From NCBI RefSeq assembly GCF_000346465.2, contig NC_034015.1:312506-376505 (forward strand): 64,000 bases of DNA. The letters are read 5' to 3'. Each line of letters starts with the position of its first letter. The first letter of the stretch is position 1. Shown one piece after another: positions 36,892-48,359 of the stretch. A program made the position numbers and the translations under genes. The notes under the pieces are model-generated. The model was not told where the DNA came from and ran no database searches. It saw only the letters and a program-made list of their open reading frames with translations. This DNA comes from Prunus persica. Lineage: Eukaryota; Streptophyta; Magnoliopsida; Rosales; Rosaceae.

Positions 36892-39447
36892 ATGCTTTGC
36901 GTCTTGCTTTGTCTGAGACCCGTAAGTAAACACTTGACCAACATAACCACCAGCGCTTTGTTCTCTACCAAACCAACGACAACATCAATACTTCTGAGAC
37001 AATGCAAGTCACTTCTCCAAGCTAAGCTCATCCACCAACAGATCCTGGTCCAAGGCCTCACGCACACCATAACCGACCTCATTGCCGCCTATGTAGCTTG
37101 CAATGCTCCTTCACAAGCCTTGGCGTTGCTCCAACGCCTTGTGCCGTGCCCATCAATTGTTTTCTGGTGGAATGTGCTTATACGGAGTGCCGTGCGCTCT
37201 GGGTTGCTTTATGACGTGCTTTGTCTCCACGGGCGAATGCAAATGCTTGGGTGGAGGCCTGACCATTATACTTACCCCTTTGTTCTCAAGGCTTGCGCCG
37301 AGCTTCACATGTTCAGTCGAGGCTCTTCGGTCCATGCTGCTTTGTATGCAAATGGTTTTGATTCAAATGTGTTTGTTTGCAATGCGGTTGTTGCTATGTA
37401 TGGCCGCTGTGGCGCTTTGAATGATGCGCGTAAAATGTTCGATGAATTGCTTGAGAGAGGAATAGGGGATGTCGTGTCCTGGAATTCAATTGTGTCAGCT
37501 TATGTTCAGAGTGGAGATTCGAAGAATGCACTCTCAATGTTTGATCGGATGATGGGCGATTTTAGTGTACGCCCAGATGCTTTTAGCTTAGTTAATGTTC
37601 TTCCTGCTTGTGCTTCGGCTGGGGCACCAATGTGGGGTAAGCAGATTCACAGTTATGCTATTAGGAGGGGATTATTTGAAGATGTGTTTGTGGGTAATGC
37701 CGTTGTTGATATGTATGCTAAGTGTGAGATGATGGATGAGGCAAACAAGGTATTTGAGAGGATGGAAGAAAAGGATGTGGTTTCTTGGAATGCCATGGTT
37801 ACTGGGTATTCTCAGATTGGTAGACTTGACGATGCTATTGGTTTTTTTGAGAAGATGAGGGAGGAGAAGATTGAGTTGAATGTTGTCACTTGGAGTGCTG
37901 TGATTGCAGGATATGCTCAGAGGGGACATGGTTATGGGGCGCTGGATGTGTTTCGGCAAATGCAGGCATGTGGCTCTGAGCCAAATGCTGTTACCCTCAT
38001 ATCTCTTCTTTCAGGGTGTGCCTCTGCTGGAGCACTGATTCATGGAAAGGAAACTCATTGTTATGCAATAAAATGGATCCTGAACCTAGACAGAAATGAC
38101 CCTGGAAATGATATAATGGTAATTAACGGTCTGATTGACATGTATACTAAATGCAAGAGTCCCAAAGTTGCACGAATGATGTTTGATTCTGTTGCACCAA
38201 AGAAAAGGAATGTGGTGACTTGGACTGTGATGATTGGTGGATATGCCCAACATGGGGAAGCTAATGAGGCACTAGAACTCTTCTACCAGATGCTCAGACA
38301 GGATTTCCCCCTAAAGCCAAACGCTTTTACTATATCTTGTGCCCTGATGGCTTGTGCTCGTCTGGGTGCCCTGAGGTTTGGTAAGCAAATTCATGCTTTT
38401 GTACTACGCAATCAGTATGATTTTGTGAAGCTGTTTGTGGCCAATTGCCTGGTTGATATGTATTCCAAATCTGGAGACATTGATGCTGCTAGAGTTGTGT
38501 TTGACTACATGCAACAAAGGAATGCTGTTTCTTGGACTTCACTAATGACAGGTTATGGAATGCATGGTCGCGGTGAAGAAGCCCTGCAAGTTTTTGATGA
38601 GATGAGGAGTGTGGGGCTGGTGCCTGATGGTGTAACCTTTGTTGTTGTTCTCTATGCTTGCAGCCATTCTGGAATGGTTGATGAAGGAATGAGGTACTTT
38701 AACAGCATGAGCACAGATTTTGGGGTTGTTCCTGGGGCAGAACACTATGCTTGCATGGTTGACATCTTGGGTCGTGCTGGTCGCTTGGATGCCGCATTGG
38801 CGCTGATCAAAGGCATGCCTATGCAACCAACACCAATTACATGGGTGGCCTTGCTCAGTGCGTGCAGGACCCATGGGAATGTTGAACTTGGTGAATATGT
38901 TACACATCAGTTATCAGAGACGGAGACAGAGAATGATAGTTCATATACATTGCTTTCAAACATATATGCCAATGCCAGGCGTTGGAAAGATGTGGCCAGA
39001 ATCAGATTGTTAATGAAACATACGGGCATCAAGAAGAAGCCCGGTTGCAGTTGGGTGCAAGGAAAGAAAGGCAATGCAACCTTCTTTGTGGGTGATAGGA
39101 CTCATCCACAGTCTCAAGAAATTTATGAGACCCTTGCTGACTTGATTAAACGGATCAAAGAGATTGGATATGTCCCTGAGACAAGCTATGCACTTCACGA
39201 TGTCGATGATGAAGAGAAAGGAGACCTTCTTTTCGAGCATAGTGAGAAGTTGGCTTTGGCCTATGCTATCCTAACTACTCCACCAGGCGCACCTATCCGG
39301 ATCACCAAGAACTTACGTGTCTGTGGAGATTGCCATAGTGCGATTACCTACATATCCAAGATTGTTGAGCACGAAATCATATTGAGGGACTCAAGTCGCT
39401 TTCATCATTTCAAGAACGGATCCTGCTCCTGCCGAGGCTATTGGTGA
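36892..39447 (+). CDS. PLS-class DYW-type PPR protein (At5g16860-like), single exon
   Basis: Probably an organelle RNA-editing or processing factor. The single open frame gives 851 residues, essentially the length of its Arabidopsis relative (about 850). It starts MLCVLLCLRPVSKHLTNITT, a basic and hydroxylated start compatible with organelle import. PLS repeats run through the protein (WWNVLIRSAVRSG, SWNSIVSAYVQSGD, SWNAMVTGYSQIGR, TWTVMIGGYAQHGE, SWTSLMTGYGMHGR). The E part (TPITWVALLSACRTHGNVEL) and the DYW domain follow, with HSEKLALAYA, CGDCH, HHFKNG and the end CSCRGYW, so the last tripeptide is GYW and not DYW. A possible acceptor GAATGCAG|TAATCC lies about 10 bases before the ATG, suggesting a 5' UTR intron. 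No frame damage seen. Confidence 0.93.
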   Translation: MLCVLLCLRPVSKHLTNITTSALFSTKPTTTSILLRQCKSLLQAKLIHQQILVQGLTHTITDLIAAYVACNAPSQALALLQRLVPCPSIVFWWNVLIRSAVRSGLLYDVLCLHGRMQMLGWRPDHYTYPFVLKACAELHMFSRGSSVHAALYANGFDSNVFVCNAVVAMYGRCGALNDARKMFDELLERGIGDVVSWNSIVSAYVQSGDSKNALSMFDRMMGDFSVRPDAFSLVNVLPACASAGAPMWGKQIHSYAIRRGLFEDVFVGNAVVDMYAKCEMMDEANKVFERMEEKDVVSWNAMVTGYSQIGRLDDAIGFFEKMREEKIELNVVTWSAVIAGYAQRGHGYGALDVFRQMQACGSEPNAVTLISLLSGCASAGALIHGKETHCYAIKWILNLDRNDPGNDIMVINGLIDMYTKCKSPKVARMMFDSVAPKKRNVVTWTVMIGGYAQHGEANEALELFYQMLRQDFPLKPNAFTISCALMACARLGALRFGKQIHAFVLRNQYDFVKLFVANCLVDMYSKSGDIDAARVVFDYMQQRNAVSWTSLMTGYGMHGRGEEALQVFDEMRSVGLVPDGVTFVVVLYACSHSGMVDEGMRYFNSMSTDFGVVPGAEHYACMVDILGRAGRLDAALALIKGMPMQPTPITWVALLSACRTHGNVELGEYVTHQLSETETENDSSYTLLSNIYANARRWKDVARIRLLMKHTGIKKKPGCSWVQGKKGNATFFVGDRTHPQSQEIYETLADLIKRIKEIGYVPETSYALHDVDDEEKGDLLFEHSEKLALAYAILTTPPGAPIRITKNLRVCGDCHSAITYISKIVEHEIILRDSSRFHHFKNGSCSCRGYW

Positions 39448-40296
39448 CAAAAGAAGTTATCCTAGTTGTGAGCTCAATTGTCCCTTCTTAGTTATTGCAT
39501 ATGGATTGTTTTAGATATAAGGTTTATGGGGTGGTGAAGAACACAACTGTTACATTTATAAAAGCAATGAAAAAAATCAATCAAAAGATGATTGTTTCAT
39601 AATTGCCAAGGTCCATTAAAGGTTATCAGAGGTTTCACAAACATCTCTGATCTTTCTTCTTCTGATGAGTCACGCATTTCAGTAAAGGCAGTAAATGGAA
39701 AAATTGAATTCTAATCTATGTTTTCTTTTTCTATACATATGGGTTGATGTTCTTAATAATCTTACATGACATGTCAAAGCTGCTCTTTTATTATTTTATT
39801 TTATTTTGCCTTTTGACTGTATGGATAGGTAGATGAAGAAACTAAATGGTAGAAATTTGAGTAGAGTCAGTAGAGGAATGCACTGAAATGGTAATACCAA
39901 TTTTTTTTTCAGCTTGCGCCATTTTTATTCTGATAAGTTTTTTGTTCCTCTTCTTTTTTGTTTTTCCTTGGGGAAGTGGATATCATAAGATTTGCAGTGG
40001 TGGGATATCATCACTCACATGGTTTTACAATGTTTGCTATGGGCAGTTACTGGAAGATTTGGGATCCTCATAGGTGTTCTGCATGCCCGTAAAGTAAAGT
40101 AAAGGTTTGTGTCGTTTTCTTTTCTTTTACTTAGAAGGCATTTGAATTGGTGGTTGATTCCTTTAATTAATCTAGGTGTTTCTTGAGTAATTTGCTATTA
40201 AGTTACTTCTTTATGCATTTCTAAGAGTTTTGTTGTTCATTTACTCTGCATTAACTTCTGCATAGCCACCTTGGGGGAAAGTTGTTAATTTTTCAG
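39448..40296. other. Intergenic / 3' flank of PPR gene
   Basis: No gene recognised. Probably 3' UTR of the PPR gene followed by intron-like DNA of the Sec24 remnant. Confidence 0.4.
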
Positions 40297-42130
40297 AATA
40301 CACTGCCATCTCTTGGTGTTGGCCGCTTGAAGTTGCGTGGAGATGATCGTTGTGTCTATGGAACTGATAAAGATCATCCATTGAGACCACCAGAGGATCC
40401 TTTCTACAAGCAGATGGCTGCAGAATTTTCCAAGTTCCAGATAAGGGTAGATGTATATGCCTTCGGTGACAAGTACACTGATATAGCCTCATTAGGTATA
40501 TAGTGGTGATTTTATCTTCTGTTTCACTATCATAGAACCAAAGATCAAGATGATGTAGGAAATCGGAGGATCTTCTACTGATATTTCTCTCTGTTGATAC
40601 ATTCAGAACTCCTACATTATCTACCAATTTTTAGTTGTGAGGAAATTTGCTTTTACTATGGTTTTCTGATATTTGTTGCATTAACTGTTTTTTTAATTAC
40701 AAATTTCTTGCATTAATGTTTGCTCTCCTCTTCTATGATCTTCATTTGCATAGTAGTTGTATACCGGGGGGGCAGGTGTATTATTACCCTAATTTTCAAT
40801 CAACAATTCATGGAGAGAAGTTGAGACATGAGTTAGCGAGAGACCTTACTAGGGAAACTGCCTGGGAAGCAGTCATATGCATAAGATGTGAAAAAGGTGT
40901 GCTATTGATGATTCTCCAGAACCACTTCAATTGGATTCACATACATATGTTATTTGTCTGTATTGAAATATGCTAATGTTTTGTTTCTTGTTTATACTTC
41001 TAGGACTTCGCTTTACATCTTATCATGGGAACTTTATGCTGAGGTCCACCGACTTATTAGCACTTCCAGCTGTAGATTGTGATAAAGCATTGAGTTGTTA
41101 CTAACTATTCAGACGGTATATTTCCAAGTTGCTTTGATGTATCCTTCAGTTTGAATGTTTGATTTTAAGTTTTAACTACACATAGACATGCCTGTATGGT
41201 GCTTGTTTATCTTTTGATTATTCACATATCATGCTGTCAATCAATTGTTAATGCTACTTTTGTTATGATTGTTGGTATCTCTTTAAATTTCCATTATAAA
41301 ATCATCTCCTTCTGATATTCTTCTTCCGAAGTTCTCTTTTGAGTTACATAATGAAGTTGTTTTATTCATTATATTAGATCTGCATAGTTGATGGTCTAGT
41401 TTAAGTTGCTTTGGTGGCAATTCTGCAATGGTATTGTGAAGGTTATCAACTCGTGAAGTGTCTTTAACATTTTAAAGATACACTGCATCCTGTGGAGAAA
41501 GGCGTATTAGAGTACATACGGCAGCAGCACCGGTGGTTACAGATCTGGGAGAGATGTACCCCCAGGCTGCTACAGGTGCCATTGTCACCTTGCTTTCCAG
41601 GCTATTCTAGTGGTGTTGTATATATTGTGAATCTTGATTTCATAAGTTGTTCGGAAATAATTTGCAGCAGTTGAAAAAACTTTGTCCCATAAGTTGGAAG
41701 ATGCTCGGAACTCTTTGCAGCTAAGAATTGTCAAAGCCCTCAAAGAATATCCACAACACCACTTGGGAGGGAAGATGATATACCCAGTCTCTGCCAGTTA
41801 AAAACCTGTTAAAGCTCCTATATCCATGTTTGATACGGCTTGATGAGTATCTTTTGAATGTAATAAAATTCCATCAACTTAAGTTGGGTGATGTCATTTG
41901 GCAATCATTAAATTTGTTTCCGCTTCTTGTATTTGTTGGCATCTTCTGAGGCTAATGACTTGAAAAGCATAGAGAATAGGTTACCACTAGTTGCTGAGAG
42001 CTTAGATTCCAGAGGCCTCTATATATTTGATGATGGGTTCCGCTATGTTGTGCGGTTTGGTAGAGTTCTTCCACCTGATATATACAAAAAAATATATGAA
42101 AAAAAATCAAAATCCAATCAAATATAGTTA
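40297..42130 (+). pseudogene. Sec24-like COPII coat protein, truncated and decayed
   Basis: Pieces of the C-terminal half of a plant Sec24 (Sec24A-like) occur in order. 40297-40495 encodes LPSLGVGRLKLRGDDRCVYG and FQIRVDVYAFGDKYTDIASL. About 40775-40895 encodes GQVYYYPNFQSTIHGEKLRH and LARDLTRETAWEAVICIRC. About 41003-41098 encodes [20 protein letters not shown]. About 41475-41612 encodes YTASCGERRIRVHTAAAPVV. About 41668-41860 encodes KTLSHKLEDARNSLQLRIV, and about 41955-42090 encodes RLPLVAESLDSRGLYIFDDG. Splice sites are partly kept, so it derives from genomic DNA. One extra G in a G7 run near 40772 shifts the frame after YTGG, a short exon segment after DCDKA is missing, and stops follow. 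The N-terminal half (zinc finger, most of the trunk) is absent upstream. It cannot encode a working cargo adaptor. Confidence 0.88.
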
Positions 42131-42653
42131 CCAATCAATTAAATATCTGCCTCTATTTCTCAAGGAAGGGTTGCTCAAAGTCTTAAATCTTGTACAAATA
42201 TCTCAAATTTTAATTTTAAGATCTTTCATCCCGCGCCTTTTTTAGTTGATACAATCCAATAGAAACACACTTGTCAACTCTTGTAAAATGTCACCCATGA
42301 TGAACAATAAGTCTTTTATTAATTAATTGAATGTAATCTATTTTATATATGCACCAGGACCTTGATTTGTGGCTATTATTTTATTTATTACTGATTCAAT
42401 GATCATGTGCCTTACAGTTGTTAACTTGTTATATATAAACATAAGCTATAGAGTTCATAAAACCAAGTCTTTCTTTAAATAACTAATTTAATGTGAACAT
42501 ATTTTGCTGCTCTTTCCTTGTTTCTTCCTATAATCTCCTCTCTGACTATATTAAATTCTTCTCTTTTCTCTCATTCCTTCCACCATTGCATCTATCTTCT
42601 TGTTCATTTTCAGATTTTCAATTCAAAAAATTAGAGTCATAAGTTATATAAGC
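42131..42653. other. Spacer between Sec24 remnant and CNL fragment
   Basis: AT-rich; I see nothing recognisable. It may contain the promoter of the coiled-coil fragment. Confidence 0.4.
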
Positions 42654-43214
42654 ATGACTGGTAGTGTTGTTGTCCAGAATTTTTTAGAAGCTGGCACCAG
42701 AAAGATTGCTTCCCTCATGCCCTTGGCTGCAGGGTTTCTTACATTTGTGGGAATTGAGTGCTTTGTGGATCAATTGGTTGCTCCAATCAAACCAATAATT
42801 GGGCAGTACTTGGGCAAGTATCTGCTAGCCTGCAGTGGTCCTGTGGTGACCAAATACCTAGACATTTATGTTGCTTACATTCTAAGCTACAAGACCAACA
42901 TTGAAAGCCTCTTGAAACAAGTCAAGAAGCTCAAGGCTACAAGAGACTTGGTGCTGCAAGCTGTTGAAGATGCAAAGAAGAGGGGAGAAGTGGTGGTCAG
43001 AGATGAAGTTGAGAAATGGCTGAGCAGCGTCGACCGGCTCACCAGTGAGGCTACCAAGTTTTTCGAATATAAAGGCGACGCCAACAGCGGGTGGTTTCGT
43101 TGGTTGTATGGCCTGTTGATGTCGCGGTACCAGTTGAGCAAGAAGGCAAAGAAGATGATAGAGCATCTTGTTCAGCTCCAAGCAGATGGAATATTTGCTA
43201 AGGTTTCTAATTGA
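42654..43214 (+). CDS. Coiled-coil N-terminal fragment of a CNL disease-resistance protein
   Basis: An open frame of 186 residues starting MTGSVVVQNFLEAGTRKIAS. It carries the N-terminal helical part typical of plant RPS2/RPS5-like CNL proteins (At4g27190 type): KTNIESLLKQVKKLKATRDL, then VVVRDEVEKWLSSVDRLTSE, then a SRYQLSKKAKKMIEHLVQLQ stretch. In full-length relatives this is followed by a nucleotide-binding NB-ARC domain, but here the frame stops after FAKVSN and I find no P-loop (GxGGxGKT) or leucine-rich repeat downstream before the next gene remnant. A hydrophobic patch (LMPLAAGFLTFVGIECFVDQ) is near the start. It is either a truncated pseudogene or a CC-only protein. I chose the ATG at 42654 because the in-frame TTG further upstream has no support. 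Confidence 0.6.
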   Translation: MTGSVVVQNFLEAGTRKIASLMPLAAGFLTFVGIECFVDQLVAPIKPIIGQYLGKYLLACSGPVVTKYLDIYVAYILSYKTNIESLLKQVKKLKATRDLVLQAVEDAKKRGEVVVRDEVEKWLSSVDRLTSEATKFFEYKGDANSGWFRWLYGLLMSRYQLSKKAKKMIEHLVQLQADGIFAKVSN

Positions 43215-43699
43215 TTAATTAGTTAGTTAATCTTGTGTGATAATTGGTCTGAAAGTTTCAACTTATTTAAGCATATGTAATTCAATAATAATCTTCTGTC
43301 TGTTGTATTGTATTTACCTCCAAATTTATATAGTATCTAATTAAGCATGTTTGCTTGCTGCTTCGTGATTTCTCTATAAGTGGCACCATATCTTGTGTGA
43401 TTGGTCTAAGCAGAAAATTGCATAGCCTCCATCTCCAGCTTCCCTCCATAGCCAGATGGGTTTTCAAAGCTGAGAAAATGAAGAGATAATCCCATACTTC
43501 TTATGCTGAACCTCGAGCTTCCATGGCTATCTCTTTCTCTCTCTTCAATTGTCTCTGTTTGTTTCAGTGTGTTTGTTGTCTGTAATTTCTCTATCTGTAA
43601 TTGAAACCAAGTGTCTGCAGCAGCAAGAGAACAAACGAAAGAAAGAAAGATTTCCTCTTTAATGCTCAAAATTGATTTCTCCATAACTAAACCAGTTCC

Positions 43700-44625
43700 A
43701 TGCCTCCTCCTCCTCCTCGCGGTGGCCTCATACCATTTTACGCCAATCCACTAGAAGCTTGCTCTTCATCTAAGAACCTCCAAACCCTCAAACACCTCCA
43801 CGCTAAATCTATAAGGCTCTGCATTTCCCGCCACGACTTCATACGAACCAAGCTCATTTTCTCCTATGCCTCCTGTGCTCAACTGAGCCAGGCCAACCTC
43901 CTCTTCTCCTGTAATCGCCAACTCACCTTCCTCTTCAACATCCTCATTAGAGCCCATTCGTCTCAGGGCTTCTTCTCTCAATCTTTGTCCATTTTTATCC
44001 GCATGCTTGCTGCCATTAAAGCCTTTGACCGCCATACCTTGCCTGTGGTTCCCAAATCTTGTGCTGGATTATTGGAATTGAGGCTTGGAAAGCAAGTACA
44101 TAGAACCATTTTGGTTAATGGGTTTGCCTTAGATTTGGCCAGCTTGAATGCGTTGATCAGCATGTGTGCTAAGTGTGGTGATTTGGCTGGTACGCGTAAA
44201 GTGTTTGACAGAAGGCTCATAAGAAATGAGATTTCTTGGTTGGCAATTTTGGCCGGGTATGGAATGCATGGAGTGTTTGGTGAGGTATTTGAATTGTTTG
44301 ATAGGATGGAGGCAGGAGAGAGGCCAGATGTGGTGACATTCACTACGGTTTTGCAGCGTGTAGTCATGGCGGATTAACAGACAAGAGGAGGGAGTATTTT
44401 GAAATTATGAGGAGCATAGGTTCGGGGTGAAGCCAGGGTTGGAGCATTGTACCTGTATGGTGGATACGTTAGGCAGGGTGGGACGGGTGGAGGAGGCAGA
44501 GGAGTTGGTTTGGGGATGACAGTGGAACCAGATGAGGCATTATGGGGTGCGTTGTTGGGCGCTTGTAGGATTCATGGGAAGGTAGAGGTAGCTGAGAGAG
44601 TGGAACAGATGCTTTATGGAAGATG
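43700..44625 (+). pseudogene. PLS-class PPR gene, frameshifted
   Basis: The frame starts MPPPPPRGGLIPFYANPLEA and gives a short PLS array (LKHLHAKSIRLCISRHDFI, LGKQVHRTILVNGF, SLNALISMCAKCGDLAGTRK, SWLAILAGYGMHG) up to 44377. One missing base near 44357 changes the frame just before a recognisable ACSHGGLTDKRREYF. A second shift occurs near 44412, before GVKPGLEHCTCMVDTLGRVG, and a third near 44510, before MTVEPDEALWGALLGACRIH. The remnant ends at a stop near 44625. No DYW domain is present. Several relatives encode longer proteins, so an internal deletion is likely too. Confidence 0.85.
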
Positions 44626-46079
44626 ACTTGCTGTAGCATCTCTATTAGGCATTTACAGTGAAGTGCTTGCAAAAGGTCATCAGTGAGTTTGATTTCTCAA
44701 GTCTGGGGTAAACAAGCTTGCGTTGCACATAGAAAGTTGGCTTCTAGTTACTGGGAGTTCTTAGCCTAGGAATTTTTTCAGGGAACAGATGGAACAGATT
44801 ATAGATGGATGTCCTGTCTCTACCATTGTTAAAGCATATTAGTTTATGCAAAAGTATAGGTTGATGGCAATGGACAAAAACGCTACAGACGGTAAACCAC
44901 CCAAGGACGTAAGAATTTTTCAGTTCTGCCCTTCTCAGACTGAAAGAAAAATGCCATCAAAACGTCTAAGGTTCTCTATGATCTGCTAACTGTTCACCAA
45001 GAAGATTTGGGGATCGCATGCTACGATAGCTCATATCGACAAAAGTAAGAAAATTAGAGTTTACTCTTGGTATACAGATATTGAAAAGAGATTGATTTTT
45101 GAATATACAGAACCAAACTTTGGCGGATGCCATCATTTCTTATAGATCTTGACTTATGAGAAAGGTTTTTAGTCAATTAACCAATAGAATTGGCATCCTG
45201 CTAATTACAATTTTTTTATTTATCAAACAACTGCATTTGATCACAAACCTCTTTCGACTTAGTCTATTTATTAGCTAGATATAATATATATTATATGTAA
45301 GGTTATTCTACCAGGTCATCTTGCAGCTTCAGTCACTCACTCACCAACAAAAGAAAAACTTCTTAGCTAAGGACATATACAAGGGTCTCTTCCCAAACAC
45401 AGGTTTTTTCAGGTATATATATCATCTCTTCCCTAGCAAGCACACACCTTCAGGTTAAAGTTCAAAGCTTGATGCCAGAGCAGGTAAAATCTTGCAAGTT
45501 TACAAAAGCCAGGATAATTTTGTGAGCATGCTAATTTCCTCAAGTTCGTTTCGTTTAATAATATCAGTCTCAAAACAAAACATGCACCATTTCCAGTTAA
45601 ATTGCACTGAGTGAAGCGTTTCCTACTTTTAGGAGAAGGGGAAAAAGGAGCCTTTGTGATATACGGAACATTACCACTGTCGAGCCTAGTAGTGTGGGCT
45701 TGTAACTAATCAAAGCATCAAGTGTTTGGTGGTTTATGATGGAGGATAAGTCAAAACGGTGAGGGAGGAATTCATTATCACCTTCTTGTGAGTTATGTGG
45801 GTCTGTTTCCCTTATTTACATTATATTTTTTTAGAAGGCCAACCCAGTTAATTTCAAAAATCACGAAACTAAACTGTACTGATCCTATATTGACAGAACC
45901 AATAATGGTTTGATTTCACATCCCAAAAAAGATTTATATGGACATATATATTTTGGAGCTTACAAAAATGTATTGTATCTTCATATGATCTACAAGTATC
46001 AATCAAATTCGTATGATTCCCTCACAATGTTTTCTGGAACATACCCGCATAATTTGAGCTCAAAAGAGAAGCTCTAGGG
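44626..46079. other. Intergenic, no gene recognised
   Basis: AT-rich sequence between two PPR remnants. No coding family or repeat structure found. Confidence 0.4.
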
Positions 46080-47412
46080 TTGAATATATATGCTCTGTGT
46101 CGACATGAGATTTATTACTGGCCACAAATTCATGAATGTTACAGTCAATCTCAACTGAACTAACCCCGGCGTCTTTTGTATTCCGAGGGCTTTCATGTTC
46201 TTCCTAACCTTGCTTGCACCATCCCACCTACCATCCGCTGCACATATATTGGATAAGAGTACATAGTTGGAATCAACACCAGTATCCAACTCATAGAGGT
46301 ACTTCATTAATCTTTCAGCTAAACTGATATTCCCATTGGTTCTACATGCAGCTAGCAAAGAACCCACCACAACTTCATTTGGCTTCATTGGCATGTTTTT
46401 TATTACATTTAAGGCATCTTCCAACATCCCTGCACGGCTATACAGATCAACTATGCACCCATAATGCTCAATTATCGGGGTTATTTTGTGAATTCTCTTC
46501 GTGTTATCAAAGTAATGGAGCCCCTCGTTGACTAAAGCAGCATGGCTGCAGGCGGTAAAAGCTCCAGTGAAGCTGAACCCGTCTGCCTTGAACCCTTCCT
46601 TCTGCATGAGGTCCTCTGCGTGCCCATTAACAGCAAAGCCCACAATTATCTAGTTCCATGATACCAGTGTCCTTTTAGGCATGCTCTCGAAGACTTGACA
46701 AGCAAAACCACAAAACCACTACAGCCACATCAAGAATACATATCGATCGGCGAGTTACTTATCCTAATGTTGTCTCTAAAATCTTGCTTCACAAGAAACC
46801 GGTTTATCCACAAGCCTAATCCAAGCGTTCCCAAATCAGCACAGGCAGCAATTCTGCATCGCACGAAACCACTCCAATGCTTGCTCGAACTGGCCTTTCT
46901 TGACAAACCCAGCAATCAAAACCATCCAAGACTCTGTGTGGCATTTGTTCAAACAGCTCGACCGCATTCTCAACCTAGCCATTTTTCATATGCCCATCCG
47001 TCATTGAATTCTACACATCCAGCCCATCAAAGACCAATCTAGAAAAATCCATCCCACCACACTTTGCATACATATCAATCACCGCCGTGCCCACCATCAT
47101 ATTCTTTGTATCCAAGCCGGGTTTCCAGGCGTAAGCGTGAAGTGAAGGCCCAAACAATACACCCTTGGCCGGAAAATGAGCACAGCCGGAGAAAAGCGTA
47201 ACGATGTGATGTGGTTTGGCTCGACGCCGGCTCGTCTCATTTGGATGAAATGCGCAACAGCTTCAGCCAATTGACCATTTCGGCAGGGTGGGAGGGATAT
47301 GGAGGAGGTCCATGAAACAGTGAGGTCTATGGGCTTTTGGGTCTTTTCCGGATATACAGTGTTTGTTGTGATGGTTTGGAAGTGGGTGAGGAAGTGGTGG
47401 TTGTTTGGGTGT
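46080..47412 (-). pseudogene. CLB19-like (At1g05750) PPR gene, main broken piece
   Basis: CLB19 is a plastid RNA-editing factor of the PLS class. On the minus strand the order is KTQKPIDLTVSWTSSI and AVAHFIQMRRAGVEPNHIT (47220-47340), then CADLGTLGLGLWINRFLVKQ (about 46790-46860), then GFAVNGHAEDLMQKEGFKAD, LVNEGLHYFDN, HYGCIVDLYSRAGMLEDALN, MPMKPNEVVVGSLLAACRTN and VDSNYVLLSNICAADGRWDG (46110-46643). The frame is interrupted at least three times, part of the middle is not readable, and the segment after GIQKTPG is shifted. The start codon region of the gene is missing here; similarity stops at about 47410, directly beside a GTATAGCC palindrome. Confidence 0.88.
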
Positions 47413-47419
47413 GACATTA

Positions 47420-47485
47420 GTATAGCCGCGCGGCTATACGAACCAAAAAAAAAAAAAAATAACCCGTATAGCCGCGCGGCTATAC
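47420..47485. repeat. Two perfect 20-bp palindromes, GTATAGCCGCGCGGCTATAC
   Basis: Copies at 47420-47439 and 47466-47485 are identical, separated by 26 bp of mostly A. Each is a perfect self-complementary inverted repeat with no spacer. The second is followed by TGTTTTAACCAAAAAAATTA, similar to the tail of other copies at 52.2 and 53.95 kb. The first begins about 8 bp from the end of the CLB19-like piece. Confidence 0.95.
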
Positions 47486-48215
47486 TGTTTTAACCAAAAA
47501 AATTAAAAAAAAATTATAAGTATTTATTTTTTTATATAAAAAGATCATATTCCCTTATTATCTTTTCGTTTATTTATTTACTAAAAAAAACAATAAACTT
47601 GGGTTAAGGTTGAATTATTTGGATTTGACCTCAAAAAAAAAAATGGAAAGTTAAAAGGCAAAAACAGCAGGGGAAAAAAAAATGGTAATCAGATACACCG
47701 CAAGGGTGGGCCAGCCTTAACCGGATGTATGCTAACGTTAACAAGCAAGTCAGGGAGATGCCAACCATCTCTTCTATCTACAAACACGTTTTCTCTGAGG
47801 AAATCATTATATATGAAGCAGCATAGACTAAATGACTTTGTCGGGATTTGGTTTTGTGTGTACTTATTTCGATTGGGTATGGGTGATGCTGGTGTGACTG
47901 GTGTCAATTGGGTTTGGCGGTTGGAGTGGTTTGATGGCTGTGGCGATGCAGGCAGTGGCGGTGGGGGGTTTGATTAAAGGGAAGGATATGACTCATTTCA
48001 TTGTTTTGCAAGATTGAATCCGTTTCTTGAAAACATAGAAAACTTGTCCATAGCAGCAGCCTAGGCGGAACGCAGCTTCTTTGGAGTTTTTCATCCAATA
48101 CTTGGTGGGCATATTGGAGTTGCCCGCCAAGCTTCCAGGGTCGTCGGTTTTGTTTTCTTTATAACTGTAGGTGTGGGTGGTGTGCTTCCTCTATAGAGTA
48201 ACTGCATTTTAAACG
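47486..48215. other. Segment between the two CLB19-like pieces
   Basis: From about 47685 to 48180 the sequence has a more balanced composition, with short conserved-looking frames (for example GLMAVAMQAVAVGGLIKGKD near 47935-47990), but no complete domain I recognise. It could be a fragment of another captured gene. Confidence 0.4.
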
Positions 48216-48359
48216 ATGAGTCTTCCCGCGTCTACAGCAACTACAATCCAACTCCTTCAACTGCCCAAACAACCACCACTTCACCCACTTCCAAATCATC
48301 ACAACAAACGCTCTGTCTATCTGGAAAAGACCCAAAAGCCGATAGACCCCACTATTTAA
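48216..48359 (+). pseudogene. CLB19-like 5' fragment, inverted relative to the main piece
   Basis: A 47-codon frame starts MSLPASTATTIQLLQLPKQP and runs through SVYLEKTQKPIDPT before a stop made by the junction. Positions 48263-48354 match the reverse complement of about 47320-47412 at roughly 90 percent. It contains the authentic-looking start codon that the main piece lacks. Similarity ends at about 48354, directly before the palindrome block at 48356. It is a truncated gene fragment. Confidence 0.8.

Noticed and set aside
42600..42653. Upstream TTG start for the CNL fragment
   Set aside because: Non-ATG start without support; the ATG at 42654 begins the family-like sequence.
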